Below are positions 10,201-17,428 of a stretch of DNA of 64,000 nucleotides, in pieces. Under the pieces are notes generated by a model that was given only the letters and a program-made list of their open reading frames with translations, did no database searches and was not told where the DNA came from. Source of the DNA: Pseudomonas asiatica (GTDB taxonomy: Bacteria > Pseudomonadota > Gammaproteobacteria > Pseudomonadales > Pseudomonadaceae); assembly GCF_009932335.1 (NCBI RefSeq), contig NZ_BLJF01000001.1, forward strand, positions 1,984,001 through 2,048,000, read 5' to 3'. Made by a program: the position numbers and the translations under genes. The stretch's first letter is position 1. Every line of letters begins with the position of its first letter.

Positions 10201-10984
10201 GATCGAAGGTGACGTTACCCGCCTGGAGCAGATCATCTGGAACCTGCTCAACAACGCGCTGAAGTTCAGCCCGGCGGGCAATGAGATACGCTTGGTGCTG
10301 AGCCACGACGAAAACCACGCGCGGTTGCAGGTGATCGACCATGGCGTAGGCCTGAGCCACGACAGCCTCGAGCACATCTTCGACCTGTTCAGCCAGGCTA
10401 CGCCGCAACAGGCCAGCCACAGCCGCGAGGGCCTGGGCATCGGCCTGTCGCTGGTACGGCAACTGGTCGAGGCCCATGGCGGTAGCGTACGCGCCAAGTC
10501 ACCGGGGCTGGGCCTGGGCTGCACCTTTGAGGTCACCCTGCCACTTTGCGATACGCAACTCCCGCAGCGTGAGCAAGGCTCGGAGCCACTGAGCGAGGGC
10601 CGCCTTAATGGAATTCGCGTGTTGCTGGTGGACGATTCCGTAGAAGTGCTGGCGGTAATGCAGGAGCTGCTGGAAATGGAGAGCGCCACTGTCAATGCCT
10701 TCAGCAAGCCACGTGAGGCCCTGGACGCCGCTGCGGGTGAGGAATACGACATCATCCTGTCCGATATCGGCATGCCGGTGATGGACGGCCATGCGCTGAT
10801 CAAGGCCCTGCGTGGCTACGTGCACCTTCGCCATACCCCGGCCATCGCCCTGACCGGCTATGGCGCCAGCGCCGACCAGTACAAGTCACGCCAGTCCGGC
10901 TTTGACCGGCACCTGAACAAACCGGTGGGCTATGACGAGCTGGTCGAGGCGATCGAGGCCCTCAGCGGTTCGGTGCCTTACTGA
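7202..10984 (+). CDS. CheB/CheR/PAS hybrid histidine kinase with receiver
   Basis: A 1260-aa multidomain signalling protein. In order: CheB methylesterase (about 20-210) with catalytic Ser in GIGASAGG, His in LHLSPDH and Asp in GTGADG; CheR methyltransferase (about 220-490) with the SAM site VWSAGCSTGEEAYSLA; a Glu-rich coiled coil (about 675-750) built of SEELxxxNEEL-like heptads; a PAS domain (about 755-870); a HisKA domain with phospho-acceptor His in MSHELKHPLN; an HATPase; and a C-terminal receiver (DD, phospho-Asp in LSDIGMPVMDG, Lys in NKPVG). All catalytic residues appear intact. No chemoreceptor gene is nearby. The start at 7202 is the Met nearest the CheB domain; the frame is open upstream. 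Confidence 0.93.
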   Translation: MKSSPKQPASPQNPALSPSHLDFPVVGIGASAGGLEAICTLFRQMPSDCGMAFVVVLHLSPDHQSVADRIIQETTQMPVRQVTEPVPIERNHIYVISPANRLSTNDGYLRVTPANRRRGDHVAIDLFFRDLADVHKDHAFCVVLSGTGADGAVGLSRIKEQGGVTLAQTPDDAQYDSMPRAAIETGMVDLVLPAAEMPQKLLELWRNARQVRLPEIEDDTLPPALGTRVGDAQASEPMLEEILLQLRSNTGHDFQHYKRATVLRRIERRLHVTGQADLAAYLHYLEQHPAESRALLADMLIGVTNFFRDREAFEALERHVLPQLVCERDPAEGADEIRVWSAGCSTGEEAYSLAMLVCEQLALEQRSHKVQVFATDLDERAIGIARSGSYPEAIVTDVPPSRLRQFFVKEDQHYRVRKEVREKVLFARHNLLSDPPFSQIDLIVCRNLLIYLDREVQRDILQMFHFALRPGGYLFLGSSESADVANELFAPVDKRNRIFRALDASNTGRRSGRQLPGTSAAGRPPEALAKAKPGRKPSFADLHYRALARRMPPSLIVDIDGNILHMSEGVGRFLQVAGGEPSRSLLNLVLPPLRLALRSTLFQARQGTEAVTSRPVDLAETMGKLQVEITVQPYKDDLSASDCLLVVFEERAPDPSLPLPGVIRQTDSMVLHNLERELQRTRLQLQETIEQSEVSSEELTASNEEMQAINEELRSASEELETSKEELQSINEELLTVNYELKNKVEETDKVNDYLSNLIACTEIATVFVDRNLHIRWFTPRATDLFNILPVDTGRSLLDITHCLDYPALADDARAVAQGEAVIEREIGGQSDHWYLARLLPYRSSEQKIDGTVLTFIDISSSHAAEERVRLGEERLSKQLAETQSTNHMKDEFFAVMSHELKHPLNLIQLNAEILRRLPSLRNISAASKAVGTICDAVTSQARIIDDLLDVARIRTGKLKLKTQPVDLLALLQGIHDVVVSEQHPCPVRLELPADTLPVMIEGDVTRLEQIIWNLLNNALKFSPAGNEIRLVLSHDENHARLQVIDHGVGLSHDSLEHIFDLFSQATPQQASHSREGLGIGLSLVRQLVEAHGGSVRAKSPGLGLGCTFEVTLPLCDTQLPQREQGSEPLSEGRLNGIRVLLVDDSVEVLAVMQELLEMESATVNAFSKPREALDAAAGEEYDIILSDIGMPVMDGHALIKALRGYVHLRHTPAIALTGYGASADQYKSRQSGFDRHLNKPVGYDELVEAIEALSGSVPY

Positions 10985-11065
10985 CCGTTGGTCGCTTTCA
11001 ACGCAACGTTCAGTGCCGCCGGGGGCCGAATCTACATGGAATGAGGGATTCGCCCGGGAGCCTGA

Positions 11066-11464
11066 ATGAAACCAGTCAAGCATCGCGCAACGATCATCTG
11101 CCGGCATGGCAAACAAACCCATAAATGGCTGTGGGTGAGAAAGCCCAACGCCGCCTGGACCCTGCCCGGCGGCAGGATCGAGCCCGGCGAGACGCCAGTA
11201 CAGGCAGCGGAGCGTGAATTGCTTGAGGAAACCGGGTTGCAGGCAGAATCGCTGACCCTGCTGATGCGCCACGAAGCGGCAGAGCGCATGCATTATGTGT
11301 TCGAAGCGGAGTTCGCCGACGCCCCACATCCCAAGGCGCTGCGTGAAATTGCTGATTGCCGGTTCGCCCACCCGGACCAGGTGCCCATGCTCAAGGACGA
11401 GATCAAGCTGCTGATCCGCTCGTTGCTGGCGTGTGACCGGGCAATGGCAGCGTCAGTGAGGTAG
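11066..11464 (+). CDS. Nudix hydrolase
   Basis: A 132-aa protein with a perfect Nudix box at about residues 38-60 (GRIEPGETPVQAAERELLEE then TGL), matching GX5EX7REUXEEXGU. Such enzymes hydrolyse nucleoside diphosphates linked to another moiety, using the REUXEE glutamates to bind Mg or Mn. The substrate cannot be told from sequence. The ATG at 11066 lies 81 bp after the hybrid kinase stop; the gene may have its own promoter. The CRHGKQTHKWLWVRKPNAAW strand before the box is typical of small bacterial housekeeping Nudix proteins. Confidence 0.9.
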   Translation: MKPVKHRATIICRHGKQTHKWLWVRKPNAAWTLPGGRIEPGETPVQAAERELLEETGLQAESLTLLMRHEAAERMHYVFEAEFADAPHPKALREIADCRFAHPDQVPMLKDEIKLLIRSLLACDRAMAASVR

Positions 11465-11474
11465 ACCTTTTTCT

Positions 11475-11582
11475 CCTGTGCCGGCCCTTCGCGGGCTTGC
11501 CCGCTCCCACAAGTACTTCACCGCTTCTGAAGCATGTGCTGAACCTGTGGGAGCGGGCATGCCCGCGACGAGGCCGGCACAG
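11475..11582. repeat. Family C REP pair, copy C2
   Basis: Left arm CCTGTGCCGGCCCTTCGCGG continuing through CTTGCCCGCTCCCACA (11475-11511), right arm ACCTGTGGGAGCGGGCATGC continuing to GGCCGGCACAGG (11543-11582). The arms are imperfect reverse complements. The pair lies between convergent genes (Nudix and ClpP-like), where it could serve as a bidirectional 3' end. Confidence 0.8.
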
Positions 11583-11589
11583 GTATCAG

Positions 11590-12141
11590 CTAGGCATGCA
11601 CACTCCACTGACAAGCCTCCACCTCGATCGGCATCTCGTCTATGGCATGGATCATCCCGTTCGCCAATGCCTCCCGGGGCCCGAGTATCCGCGGGTAGGC
11701 CATCAGATACCGCGGTACATCCAGCACCTCGTCCGCCCCTTCGGTCCGCTCGGCGACGATTTGCGCGTACAGCCGCAGGTCATAATCCAGGCTCATCGCG
11801 TATTCAGCCATGCGTGAGTGGTCGACCGAGCCATGCAAGGTCCAGTGGAAAGGATGAAACAGGAACTTGCTGTAACTGCATGCCGTGCGCCGTTCCCCGG
11901 CCAGGAAGATGATGTTGCCCATGGATTCCACCGTGCCCAGGTTGTGGGTATGCACCTCGACCGGTAACGCCCGCAGAAAGTTGTACAAGGTAAACCCGTA
12001 GCTGCACTCGCCGCCCATGGTAGCGATGTTCAGTTGCAGGGCGTCGGCGCCCTGCTGCAACGCCCGCGAACAGGTGTTGATCAGGTTGCCGCAGGTGGAT
12101 GAATTGATAGGCCCGGTGAAGTGGACGATATGTCTGGCCAT
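11590..12141 (-). CDS. ClpP-like serine protease, stand-alone
   Basis: A 183-aa protein of the ClpP/crotonase-type fold (MARHIVHFTGPINSSTCGNL...). It carries a nucleophile-elbow-like TVESMGNIIFLAG with Ser near residue 75 and a following FLFHPFHW where His would be the second catalytic residue. The start at 12141 has GGAGG 8 nt upstream. No Clp ATPase gene or trigger factor is adjacent; the neighbour, with a 22-bp gap, is an iron-permease-family gene transcribed in the same direction. Relatives are annotated as ATP-dependent Clp protease proteolytic subunits, but this type diverges from housekeeping ClpP and its partner is unknown. Confidence 0.75.
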   Translation of the reverse strand: MARHIVHFTGPINSSTCGNLINTCSRALQQGADALQLNIATMGGECSYGFTLYNFLRALPVEVHTHNLGTVESMGNIIFLAGERRTACSYSKFLFHPFHWTLHGSVDHSRMAEYAMSLDYDLRLYAQIVAERTEGADEVLDVPRYLMAYPRILGPREALANGMIHAIDEMPIEVEACQWSVHA

Positions 12142-12163
12142 GCTTGCCTCCAGGGTTGACAGG

Positions 12164-12538
12164 TCATTCCTTGGTTGAATGCGCATCGTCACCCTGCCCG
12201 GCCATCTGCCGGTATTGCTTGCGCAGGGCATGCAGCTCGGCCGGATCCATGTCTTCAAGGTCCAGCAGCGCCTTGTGCGCCTTTTGGGTTGTGCGCAACA
12301 GCTCATCGATCTTGATGTGCAGTTCGTCGTTGTCGCGGTTCTGGGTGTTCTGGATCAGGAACACCATGAGAAACGTGATGATGGTGGTCGAGGTGTTGAT
12401 CACCAGTTGCCAGGTGTCGTTGAAGCCGAACAGCGGCCCGGTCACTGCCCAGATCAGGATCAGCAGGCAGGCGATGCCAAAAGTCAGCGGGCGGCCGGCC
12501 CAATTGGCCAGCCATTGGGCGAAACGGTCGAATTTCAT
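12164..12538 (-). CDS. Low-affinity iron permease family membrane protein
   Basis: A 124-aa protein with two membrane spans (about 17-36 and 42-62: GIACLLILIWAVTGPLF and LVINTSTTIITFLMVFLIQN) and a long cytoplasmic acidic tail. The NTSTTIITFLMVFLIQNTQNRD stretch is the signature of the family named after yeast Fet4 (PF04120), although bacterial members are half-size and have no proven transport function. The ATG at 12538 begins MKFDRFAQWLANWAGRP. It probably forms a two-gene operon with the downstream ClpP-like gene. Confidence 0.8.
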   Translation of the reverse strand: MKFDRFAQWLANWAGRPLTFGIACLLILIWAVTGPLFGFNDTWQLVINTSTTIITFLMVFLIQNTQNRDNDELHIKIDELLRTTQKAHKALLDLEDMDPAELHALRKQYRQMAGQGDDAHSTKE

Positions 12539-12703
12539 CCTGGCGCCCTTCCTCGTAGCAGGTATGCGGTGGAAACGCCGCGGGCCGCAAAGTTCCACGC
12601 GGCATCAGCCTTTTCCGTTGGTCAACCGTGCTGAACCCTGGCCGCTGTTCACCAGTCGCACCTTCAGAGTGACCGAACAAGGACTGGCAATGAGGAAGGC
12701 AGC

Positions 12704-13621
12704 GTGAGCGATATCCGCATCGGCATCTCCGGTTGGCGCTACGGCCCGTGGCGCAAGGACTTCTACCCGAAGGGCCTACCCCAGGACGACGAACTGGCGT
12801 TCGCTTCGCGGGCGGTCAACAGCATTGAAATCAACGGCTCGTTCTACAGCCTGCAAACACCCGAACGCTACCAGGGCTGGCATGACCAGACGCCGCCCGG
12901 CTTCGTGTTCGCGGTAAAAGCCCCGCGCTACATCACCCATGTACGGCGGCTCAAGGACATCGAAGAAGCCATGGCCAATTTTTTCGCATCCGGGCCGCTG
13001 CTGCTCGGCAAGAAGCTGGGCCCGTTCCTGTGGCAGTTTCCGCCGAACATGAAGTTCGACGAAGGCCGCTTCGCCCGTTTTCTCGAACTGCTACCGCACA
13101 GCCGCAAGGAGGCCCGCGAATGCGCACAGGGGTGTGCGCAGCGCCTGAAGGACAACGGCAGCACCGATATCAAGGGCAACGCACGGCTGCGCCACGCGGT
13201 GGAAATCCGCAACGAAAGCTTTTTGTGCGAAGCCTTCATCAAGTTGCTGCGCAAGCACCAGGTAGCGCTGGTAGTGGCCGACAGTGCCGGTAAATGGCCC
13301 TATGTCGAGGACCTTACCGCCGACTTCGTGTACATGCGCCTGCATGGCGATGTCGAGCTGTACAGCAGTGGCTATACCGCTCAGGCGCTGCGGCGCTGGA
13401 AGCAGCGCATCCAGCACTGGAGCCAGGGCCGCCAGGCCGACGATGCCCAGCTGGTGGTGCCTGGGCCGCCACCACGGCGCGCTGCCCGGGACGTCTACTG
13501 CTATTTCGACAACGACCAGAAAGTCCATGCGCCTTATGACGCCCGGCGCCTGTTGCAGAAGCTGTCGCTGGACCATGAACTGATGACCGAGCCTGGCGTG
13601 GTGCCGGAGGTGACCCTGTGA
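12704..13621 (+). CDS. DUF72 (YecE-type) protein
   Basis: A 305-aa TIM-barrel-type DUF72 protein. Typical signatures are IRIGISGWRYGPWRKDFYP at the N-terminus, NSIEINGSFYSLQTPERYQG, FVFAVKAPRYITH, FLWQFPPNMKFDEGRF and VYMRLHGDVELYSSGY. The biochemical role of the family is not established, though a nuclease or carbohydrate-related barrel has been suggested. Starts with GTG at 12704, with AGGAAGG 6 nt upstream. Its TGA overlaps the GTG of the next gene (GTGA), making it the first gene of a tightly coupled four-gene operon with the phosphodiesterase, cardiolipin synthase and YbhN-like genes. Confidence 0.9.
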   Translation: MSDIRIGISGWRYGPWRKDFYPKGLPQDDELAFASRAVNSIEINGSFYSLQTPERYQGWHDQTPPGFVFAVKAPRYITHVRRLKDIEEAMANFFASGPLLLGKKLGPFLWQFPPNMKFDEGRFARFLELLPHSRKEARECAQGCAQRLKDNGSTDIKGNARLRHAVEIRNESFLCEAFIKLLRKHQVALVVADSAGKWPYVEDLTADFVYMRLHGDVELYSSGYTAQALRRWKQRIQHWSQGRQADDAQLVVPGPPPRRAARDVYCYFDNDQKVHAPYDARRLLQKLSLDHELMTEPGVVPEVTL

Positions 13622-14403
13622 ACAGGACCCTGCCTGCCCCGCACGGCATCATCGACAAGATCACCGCCGTGCGTCGGCTGAATGTACTGACGTTGAACGT
13701 GCACAAGGGCTTCACCTTCTTCAACCGGCGCTTCATCCTGCCCGAGTTGCGCGAAGCCGTGCGCGCCACCGGCGCCGACCTGGTGTTCCTGCAGGAAGTG
13801 CACGGTAGCCACCAGCAACATGCCCTGCGCCACCCGGCCTGGCCGGATACGCCACAGTACGAGTTCCTGGCCGACAGCATGTGGCCGCAGTTCGCCTACG
13901 GCCGCAATGCGGTGTACCCCCATGGGGACCACGGCAACGCGCTGCTGTCGAAATTCCCCATCAGCCGCTTCGACAACCTGGACGTCTCGGTGCAGGGCAA
14001 CGAGCAGCGCGGGCTGCTGCACTGCCAGCTGGAGGTGCCGGGCCATGACCAGGTGCATGCGGTGTGCGTGCACCTCGGCCTGCGCGAGGCCCACCGGCAA
14101 CGCCAGGTAAAGCTGCTGCTGGACCTGCTCGACAGCCTGCCGCCCAAGGCGCCGGTAATCATCGCCGGCGATTTCAACGATTGGCGGCTGAAGGCCGATG
14201 CCGTGCTGTGCGAACACCTGGTAGAGGCCTTCGGCGAGCACTTCGGCACCCCGGCGCGCAGTTTTCCGGCGCGTCTGCCGCTGTTGCGCCTGGACCGCAT
14301 CTACCTGCGCAATGCCATGCCCGGCACGGCCCAGGTTTTGTCGAAGTACCCGTGGTCGCACCTTTCCGACCACGCCCCTCTGGCTGCGGAGATCAAACTG
14401 TGA
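13618..14403 (+). CDS. Endonuclease/exonuclease/phosphatase family protein (YbhP-like)
   Basis: A 261-aa EEP-fold metal-dependent phosphodiesterase: LNVLTLNVHKGFTFFNRRF (metal-binding Asn), VFLQEVHG (catalytic Glu), VCVHLGLREAHR, IIAGDFNDWR (GDFN motif) and a C-terminal SDHAPLAAEI (catalytic His). All core residues are present. GTG start at 13618 overlaps the previous stop by 4 nt. The order EEP, cardiolipin synthase, YbhN-like matches E. coli ybhP-clsB-ybhN, suggesting a role in phospholipid turnover or regulation of ClsB products. No signal peptide is seen, so it is probably cytoplasmic. Confidence 0.88.
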   Translation: MNRTLPAPHGIIDKITAVRRLNVLTLNVHKGFTFFNRRFILPELREAVRATGADLVFLQEVHGSHQQHALRHPAWPDTPQYEFLADSMWPQFAYGRNAVYPHGDHGNALLSKFPISRFDNLDVSVQGNEQRGLLHCQLEVPGHDQVHAVCVHLGLREAHRQRQVKLLLDLLDSLPPKAPVIIAGDFNDWRLKADAVLCEHLVEAFGEHFGTPARSFPARLPLLRLDRIYLRNAMPGTAQVLSKYPWSHLSDHAPLAAEIKL

Positions 14404-15602
14404 ACCGACCCTGGGTAGACGGCAACAGCGTGCAGTTGCTGATCAATGGCGAGCAATACTACCCCCGCGTGTTCGAGGCCATGGCCCAGGCACGGGAGGA
14501 AATCCTGCTGGAGACCTTCATCATCTTCGATGACAAGGTTGGCCAGCAATTGCAGCAGGTCCTGATCGATGCCGCCCAACGCGGCGTACGTGTCGAAGTG
14601 GCCGTGGATGGCTATGGCACGGCCGACCTGCCCGACACCTTCATTGCGGCCATGACCGATGCCGGGGTCAGTTTCCACGCCTTCGACCCTCAGCCGAGGC
14701 TGGTGGGCATGCGCACCAACCTGTTCCGGCGCCTGCACCGCAAGATCGTGGTCGTCGATGGCGAGCGGGCCTTCATTGGCGGCATCAACTACAGCGCCGA
14801 CCACCTGGGCGACTTTGGTGCCATGGCCAAGCAGGACTATGCCGTGGAAGTCGCCGGCCCGGTGGTGGCGCAGGTGCATGCCGCCAGCAAGCGCCTGATG
14901 TCGCCGGTGCTGCAGCCGCCCAGCGCCGTACGCCCGCTGACCGAGCCTGCCGGTACCTGCAGCGCCGTGCTGGTCGAGCGCGACAACGGGGTGCGCAGCA
15001 CCGATATCGAGGCCCACTACCTGCAGGCGTTTCGCAGCGCCCGGCAGCGCATCGTGGTGGCCAACGCGTATTTCTTCCCGGGTTACCGGCTGATGCGTGA
15101 ACTGCGCAATGCGTCCCGGCGTGGCGTGGAGGTGCGGCTGATCCTGCAGGGCCAGCCAGACATGCGCTGGGTGCGGGCGCTGTCGCGGCTGTTGTACAAC
15201 TACCTGCTGCGCGATGGTGTGGCCATTCACGAGTATTGCCAGCGGCCGCTGCACGGCAAGGTGGCGCTGGTGGACGATGAGTGGGCCACGGTCGGCTCCA
15301 GCAACCTGGACCCGCTCAGCCTGTCGTTCAACCTGGAAGCCAACCTGTTCATCCGTGATCGCGCCTTCAACCAGCAGCTCAACCAGCACCTGCAGCAGCT
15401 GGCCCGCGAACAATGCAAGCCGGTCACCCTGGAACGCATGGTTCGCGGCTACTGGTGGCGGGCGCCACTGATTTTCGTGTGCTTCCACGTGATCCGCCAT
15501 TTCCCGCGGATTGCCGGCTGGTTCCCGGCGCACCGCCAGCACCTGCGCTCGGTGCAGCCGGAGGCCGAGGCACAGGGTGACTACCACGAGGGCCAAACCT
15601 GA
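14400..15602 (+). CDS. clsB: Cardiolipin synthase, ClsB-type phospholipase D family
   Basis: A 400-aa protein with two HKD motifs: HRKIVVVDGERAFIGGINYS near residues 114-133 and HGKVALVDDEWATVGSSNLD near 285-304. It lacks the N-terminal membrane spans of ClsA and has the length of ClsB (YbhO), which joins phosphatidylglycerol molecules, or PG with PE, to form cardiolipin. GTG start at 14400 overlaps the upstream stop (GTGA). Lies between the EEP-family and YbhN-like genes as in E. coli. The open frame extends far upstream of the GTG, but that part overlaps the EEP gene and has no similarity. Confidence 0.9.
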   Translation: MNRPWVDGNSVQLLINGEQYYPRVFEAMAQAREEILLETFIIFDDKVGQQLQQVLIDAAQRGVRVEVAVDGYGTADLPDTFIAAMTDAGVSFHAFDPQPRLVGMRTNLFRRLHRKIVVVDGERAFIGGINYSADHLGDFGAMAKQDYAVEVAGPVVAQVHAASKRLMSPVLQPPSAVRPLTEPAGTCSAVLVERDNGVRSTDIEAHYLQAFRSARQRIVVANAYFFPGYRLMRELRNASRRGVEVRLILQGQPDMRWVRALSRLLYNYLLRDGVAIHEYCQRPLHGKVALVDDEWATVGSSNLDPLSLSFNLEANLFIRDRAFNQQLNQHLQQLAREQCKPVTLERMVRGYWWRAPLIFVCFHVIRHFPRIAGWFPAHRQHLRSVQPEAEAQGDYHEGQT

Positions 15603-16549
15603 TGGCGCGTAAACACTGGAAAACCTGGGGCAAGCGGCTGTTCACCCTGGCATTCCTGATCCTGATCCCTGCGCTGTTGTACCTGCTGGCGCGCAACCTG
15701 GACTGGAACGAGGTGCGCCAGTCGTTGCTGGCCTACAAGCCCGGCACCCTGGCCATAGGCCTGGCGCTGGCCGGGTGCAGCTACCTGACGTTCGCCAGCT
15801 ACGACCTGCTGGCTCGGGCCTACACCGGCCACCACCTGCCGGCACGCCAGGTTTTGCCAGTGGCCTTCGTGTGCTATGCCTTCAACCTCAACTTCACCAC
15901 CTGGGTGGGTGGCGTTGCCTTGCGCTACCGGCTTTACAGCCGCCTGGGCCTGGACACGGCTACCATCACCCGTATCCTCACCCTGGGCCTGCTGACCAAC
16001 TGGATGGGCTACATGCTGCTGGCTGGCACCGTGTTCGCCTTGCGCCTGGTCGAGCTGCCCGCCAACTGGGCGGTCGGTGCCAGCGGCCTGCAACTGATCG
16101 GCGTGGTGTTGCTGGCGATTGCCGCTGGCTACCTGCTGGCCTGTGGCTTCGCCAAAAAGCGTACCTGGCGCTGGCGCGACCATGAGGTAACGCTGCCGTC
16201 GCTGCGCCTGGCGCTGTGCCAGGTTGTACTGGGTGCCAGCAACTGGGCGCTGATGGCGCTGCTGATCTTCTGGTTGCTGCCTGGCGAAGCCTTCTACCCG
16301 TCGATTCTTGGCATCCTGCTGATCAGCTGCGTTGCTGGTGTGGTTGCGCATATCCCGGCCGGGCTGGGTGTGCTGGAAACGGTGTTCCTGGCCCTGCTGC
16401 ATGGGCAGCTCGCCCAGGGCACGCTGGTGGCGGCCCTGCTGGGCTACCGCACGCTGTACTACCTGGTGCCGCTGTTGCTGGCGGTGCTTGTCTACCTGAT
16501 CCTCGAGAAACGCGCCAAGGCCATGCGCCGGCGCGACAAGCCTGCCTAG
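15602..16549 (+). CDS. YbhN-like membrane protein (lysylphosphatidylglycerol synthase transmembrane family)
   Basis: A 315-aa integral membrane protein with about eight hydrophobic spans. It carries the NFTTWVGGVALRYRLYSRLGL and AHIPAGLGVLETVFLALL signatures of the MprF/AglD-type flippase-like transmembrane domain, but no aminoacyl-transfer domain. Its ATG shares a base with the clsB stop (TGATG). In this operon it may move or arrange phospholipids made or remodelled by ClsB; that is inference. It is the last gene of the coupled cluster. Confidence 0.87.
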   Translation: MARKHWKTWGKRLFTLAFLILIPALLYLLARNLDWNEVRQSLLAYKPGTLAIGLALAGCSYLTFASYDLLARAYTGHHLPARQVLPVAFVCYAFNLNFTTWVGGVALRYRLYSRLGLDTATITRILTLGLLTNWMGYMLLAGTVFALRLVELPANWAVGASGLQLIGVVLLAIAAGYLLACGFAKKRTWRWRDHEVTLPSLRLALCQVVLGASNWALMALLIFWLLPGEAFYPSILGILLISCVAGVVAHIPAGLGVLETVFLALLHGQLAQGTLVAALLGYRTLYYLVPLLLAVLVYLILEKRAKAMRRRDKPA

Positions 16550-16583
16550 GCCTGACAAGGGCCATTGGCTCGGGAGGTGGCAA

Positions 16584-17012
16584 ATGCGTAGCGCTGTCTT
16601 GAAGCCGATGTTGATACTGATGATGGCCAGCCTGCTCAGCGGCCAGGCCCTGGCCGAAGCTTGCAACGTGCTCACTCGCTCCTCCAGCGAGGCGGTAACG
16701 CCGGTGGAGCGACACAGCTGCTACAGCTACAGCAACCTGCCCGCCGAAGCGATCAACTGGTCGTGCAGCAATGAGAGCAAGGACATGCTCAACAGCGAAA
16801 AGCACAAGGTCGCGCGCTGTGCCGATGGCAGCGTTGGCAGTTGCATCGCGCCATTGACCCAGGAGGCATTGGCCAACCCCAAGGCAACTGGCGGTGACAA
16901 GCCGGCGTTGCCCAAGGATGCGCGGGTGATCACCTACTACTACGACACTCCCAGCCTGGGCCAGGCCCGCACCGATTGCGAGCGTAGCAACGGCATCTGG
17001 CAGACTCACTGA
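16584..17012 (+). CDS. Hypothetical periplasmic protein
   Basis: A 142-aa protein with a clear Sec signal peptide (MRSAVLKPMLILMMASLLSG followed by QALAEA, cleavage after ALA). The mature part has six Cys residues, suggesting disulfides, and a conserved-looking DARVITYYYDTPSLGQAR near the C-terminus. I do not recognise a named family. It begins 34 bp after the YbhN-like gene, preceded by GGGAGG, so it may be read from the same transcript; an envelope role alongside the lipid genes is possible but unproven. Confidence 0.75.
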   Translation: MRSAVLKPMLILMMASLLSGQALAEACNVLTRSSSEAVTPVERHSCYSYSNLPAEAINWSCSNESKDMLNSEKHKVARCADGSVGSCIAPLTQEALANPKATGGDKPALPKDARVITYYYDTPSLGQARTDCERSNGIWQTH

Positions 17013-17035
17013 TTCTGCAGGCTTGGCGCGTGTTT

Positions 17036-17152
17036 TGTAGGAGCGGCCTTGTGTCGCGAAAGGGCCGCAAAGCGGCCCCGGCAATTTTCCGTGCGAAGCT
17101 GAAATTCTGGGGCCGCCTCGCGGCCCGTTCGCGACACAAGGCCGCTCCTACA
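17036..17152. repeat. Family A inverted repeat pair, copy A2
   Basis: Arms 17036-17068 and 17120-17152 are 33 nt and match at 32 positions as reverse complements. It lies between the convergent hypothetical gene and the metallothionein gene, where it could form a shared 3' hairpin. Confidence 0.85.
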
Positions 17153-17203
17153 GGATCATCACCGCCCCATAGACCTATGCAGAACCTATGAGACGGCGAT
17201 GTT

Positions 17204-17428
17204 TCAGGGCGAAATCGGGTCACTCGCCGGGAAAGTCTCGTCCAGCGCATTGTCCACGGCGCTTTCCTTGGTTTTTTCCCCGCATTGGCAATCCGGCATC
17301 CGGCACGGCTCGCCATTGCGATGCCCGTTGGCACAGGCCTCGCAGCAATACACCTTGCCTTCGAGCCGCAAGGCATTGGCATCCACGGTGCAGGAACAAT
17401 CTGCACAGGCACAACGCAACTCGTTCAT
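17204..17428 (-). CDS. Bacterial metallothionein
   Basis: A 74-aa protein with ten Cys in the pseudomonad/cyanobacterial (SmtA/PmtA) pattern: Cys 6, 8, 11, 13 (CACADCSC), then 28, 29, 32 (YCCEAC), 42, 47 and 49 (CRMPDCQC). These bind zinc or cadmium in the family and are linked to metal buffering and oxidative stress. Unusually, it carries a C-terminal tail, AVDNALDETFPASDPISP, that resembles the end of other small pseudomonad proteins and is not part of the metal-binding fold. The start overlaps the stop of the upstream gene by 4 nt (ATGA), implying translational coupling. No operator was identified. Confidence 0.93.
   Translation of the reverse strand: MNELRCACADCSCTVDANALRLEGKVYCCEACANGHRNGEPCRMPDCQCGEKTKESAVDNALDETFPASDPISP

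Noticed and set aside
14064..14399. Longer N-terminus for cardiolipin synthase
   Set aside because: The extra 112 codons overlap the EEP gene in another frame; GTG 14400 in a GTGA overlap gives the standard ClsB length.
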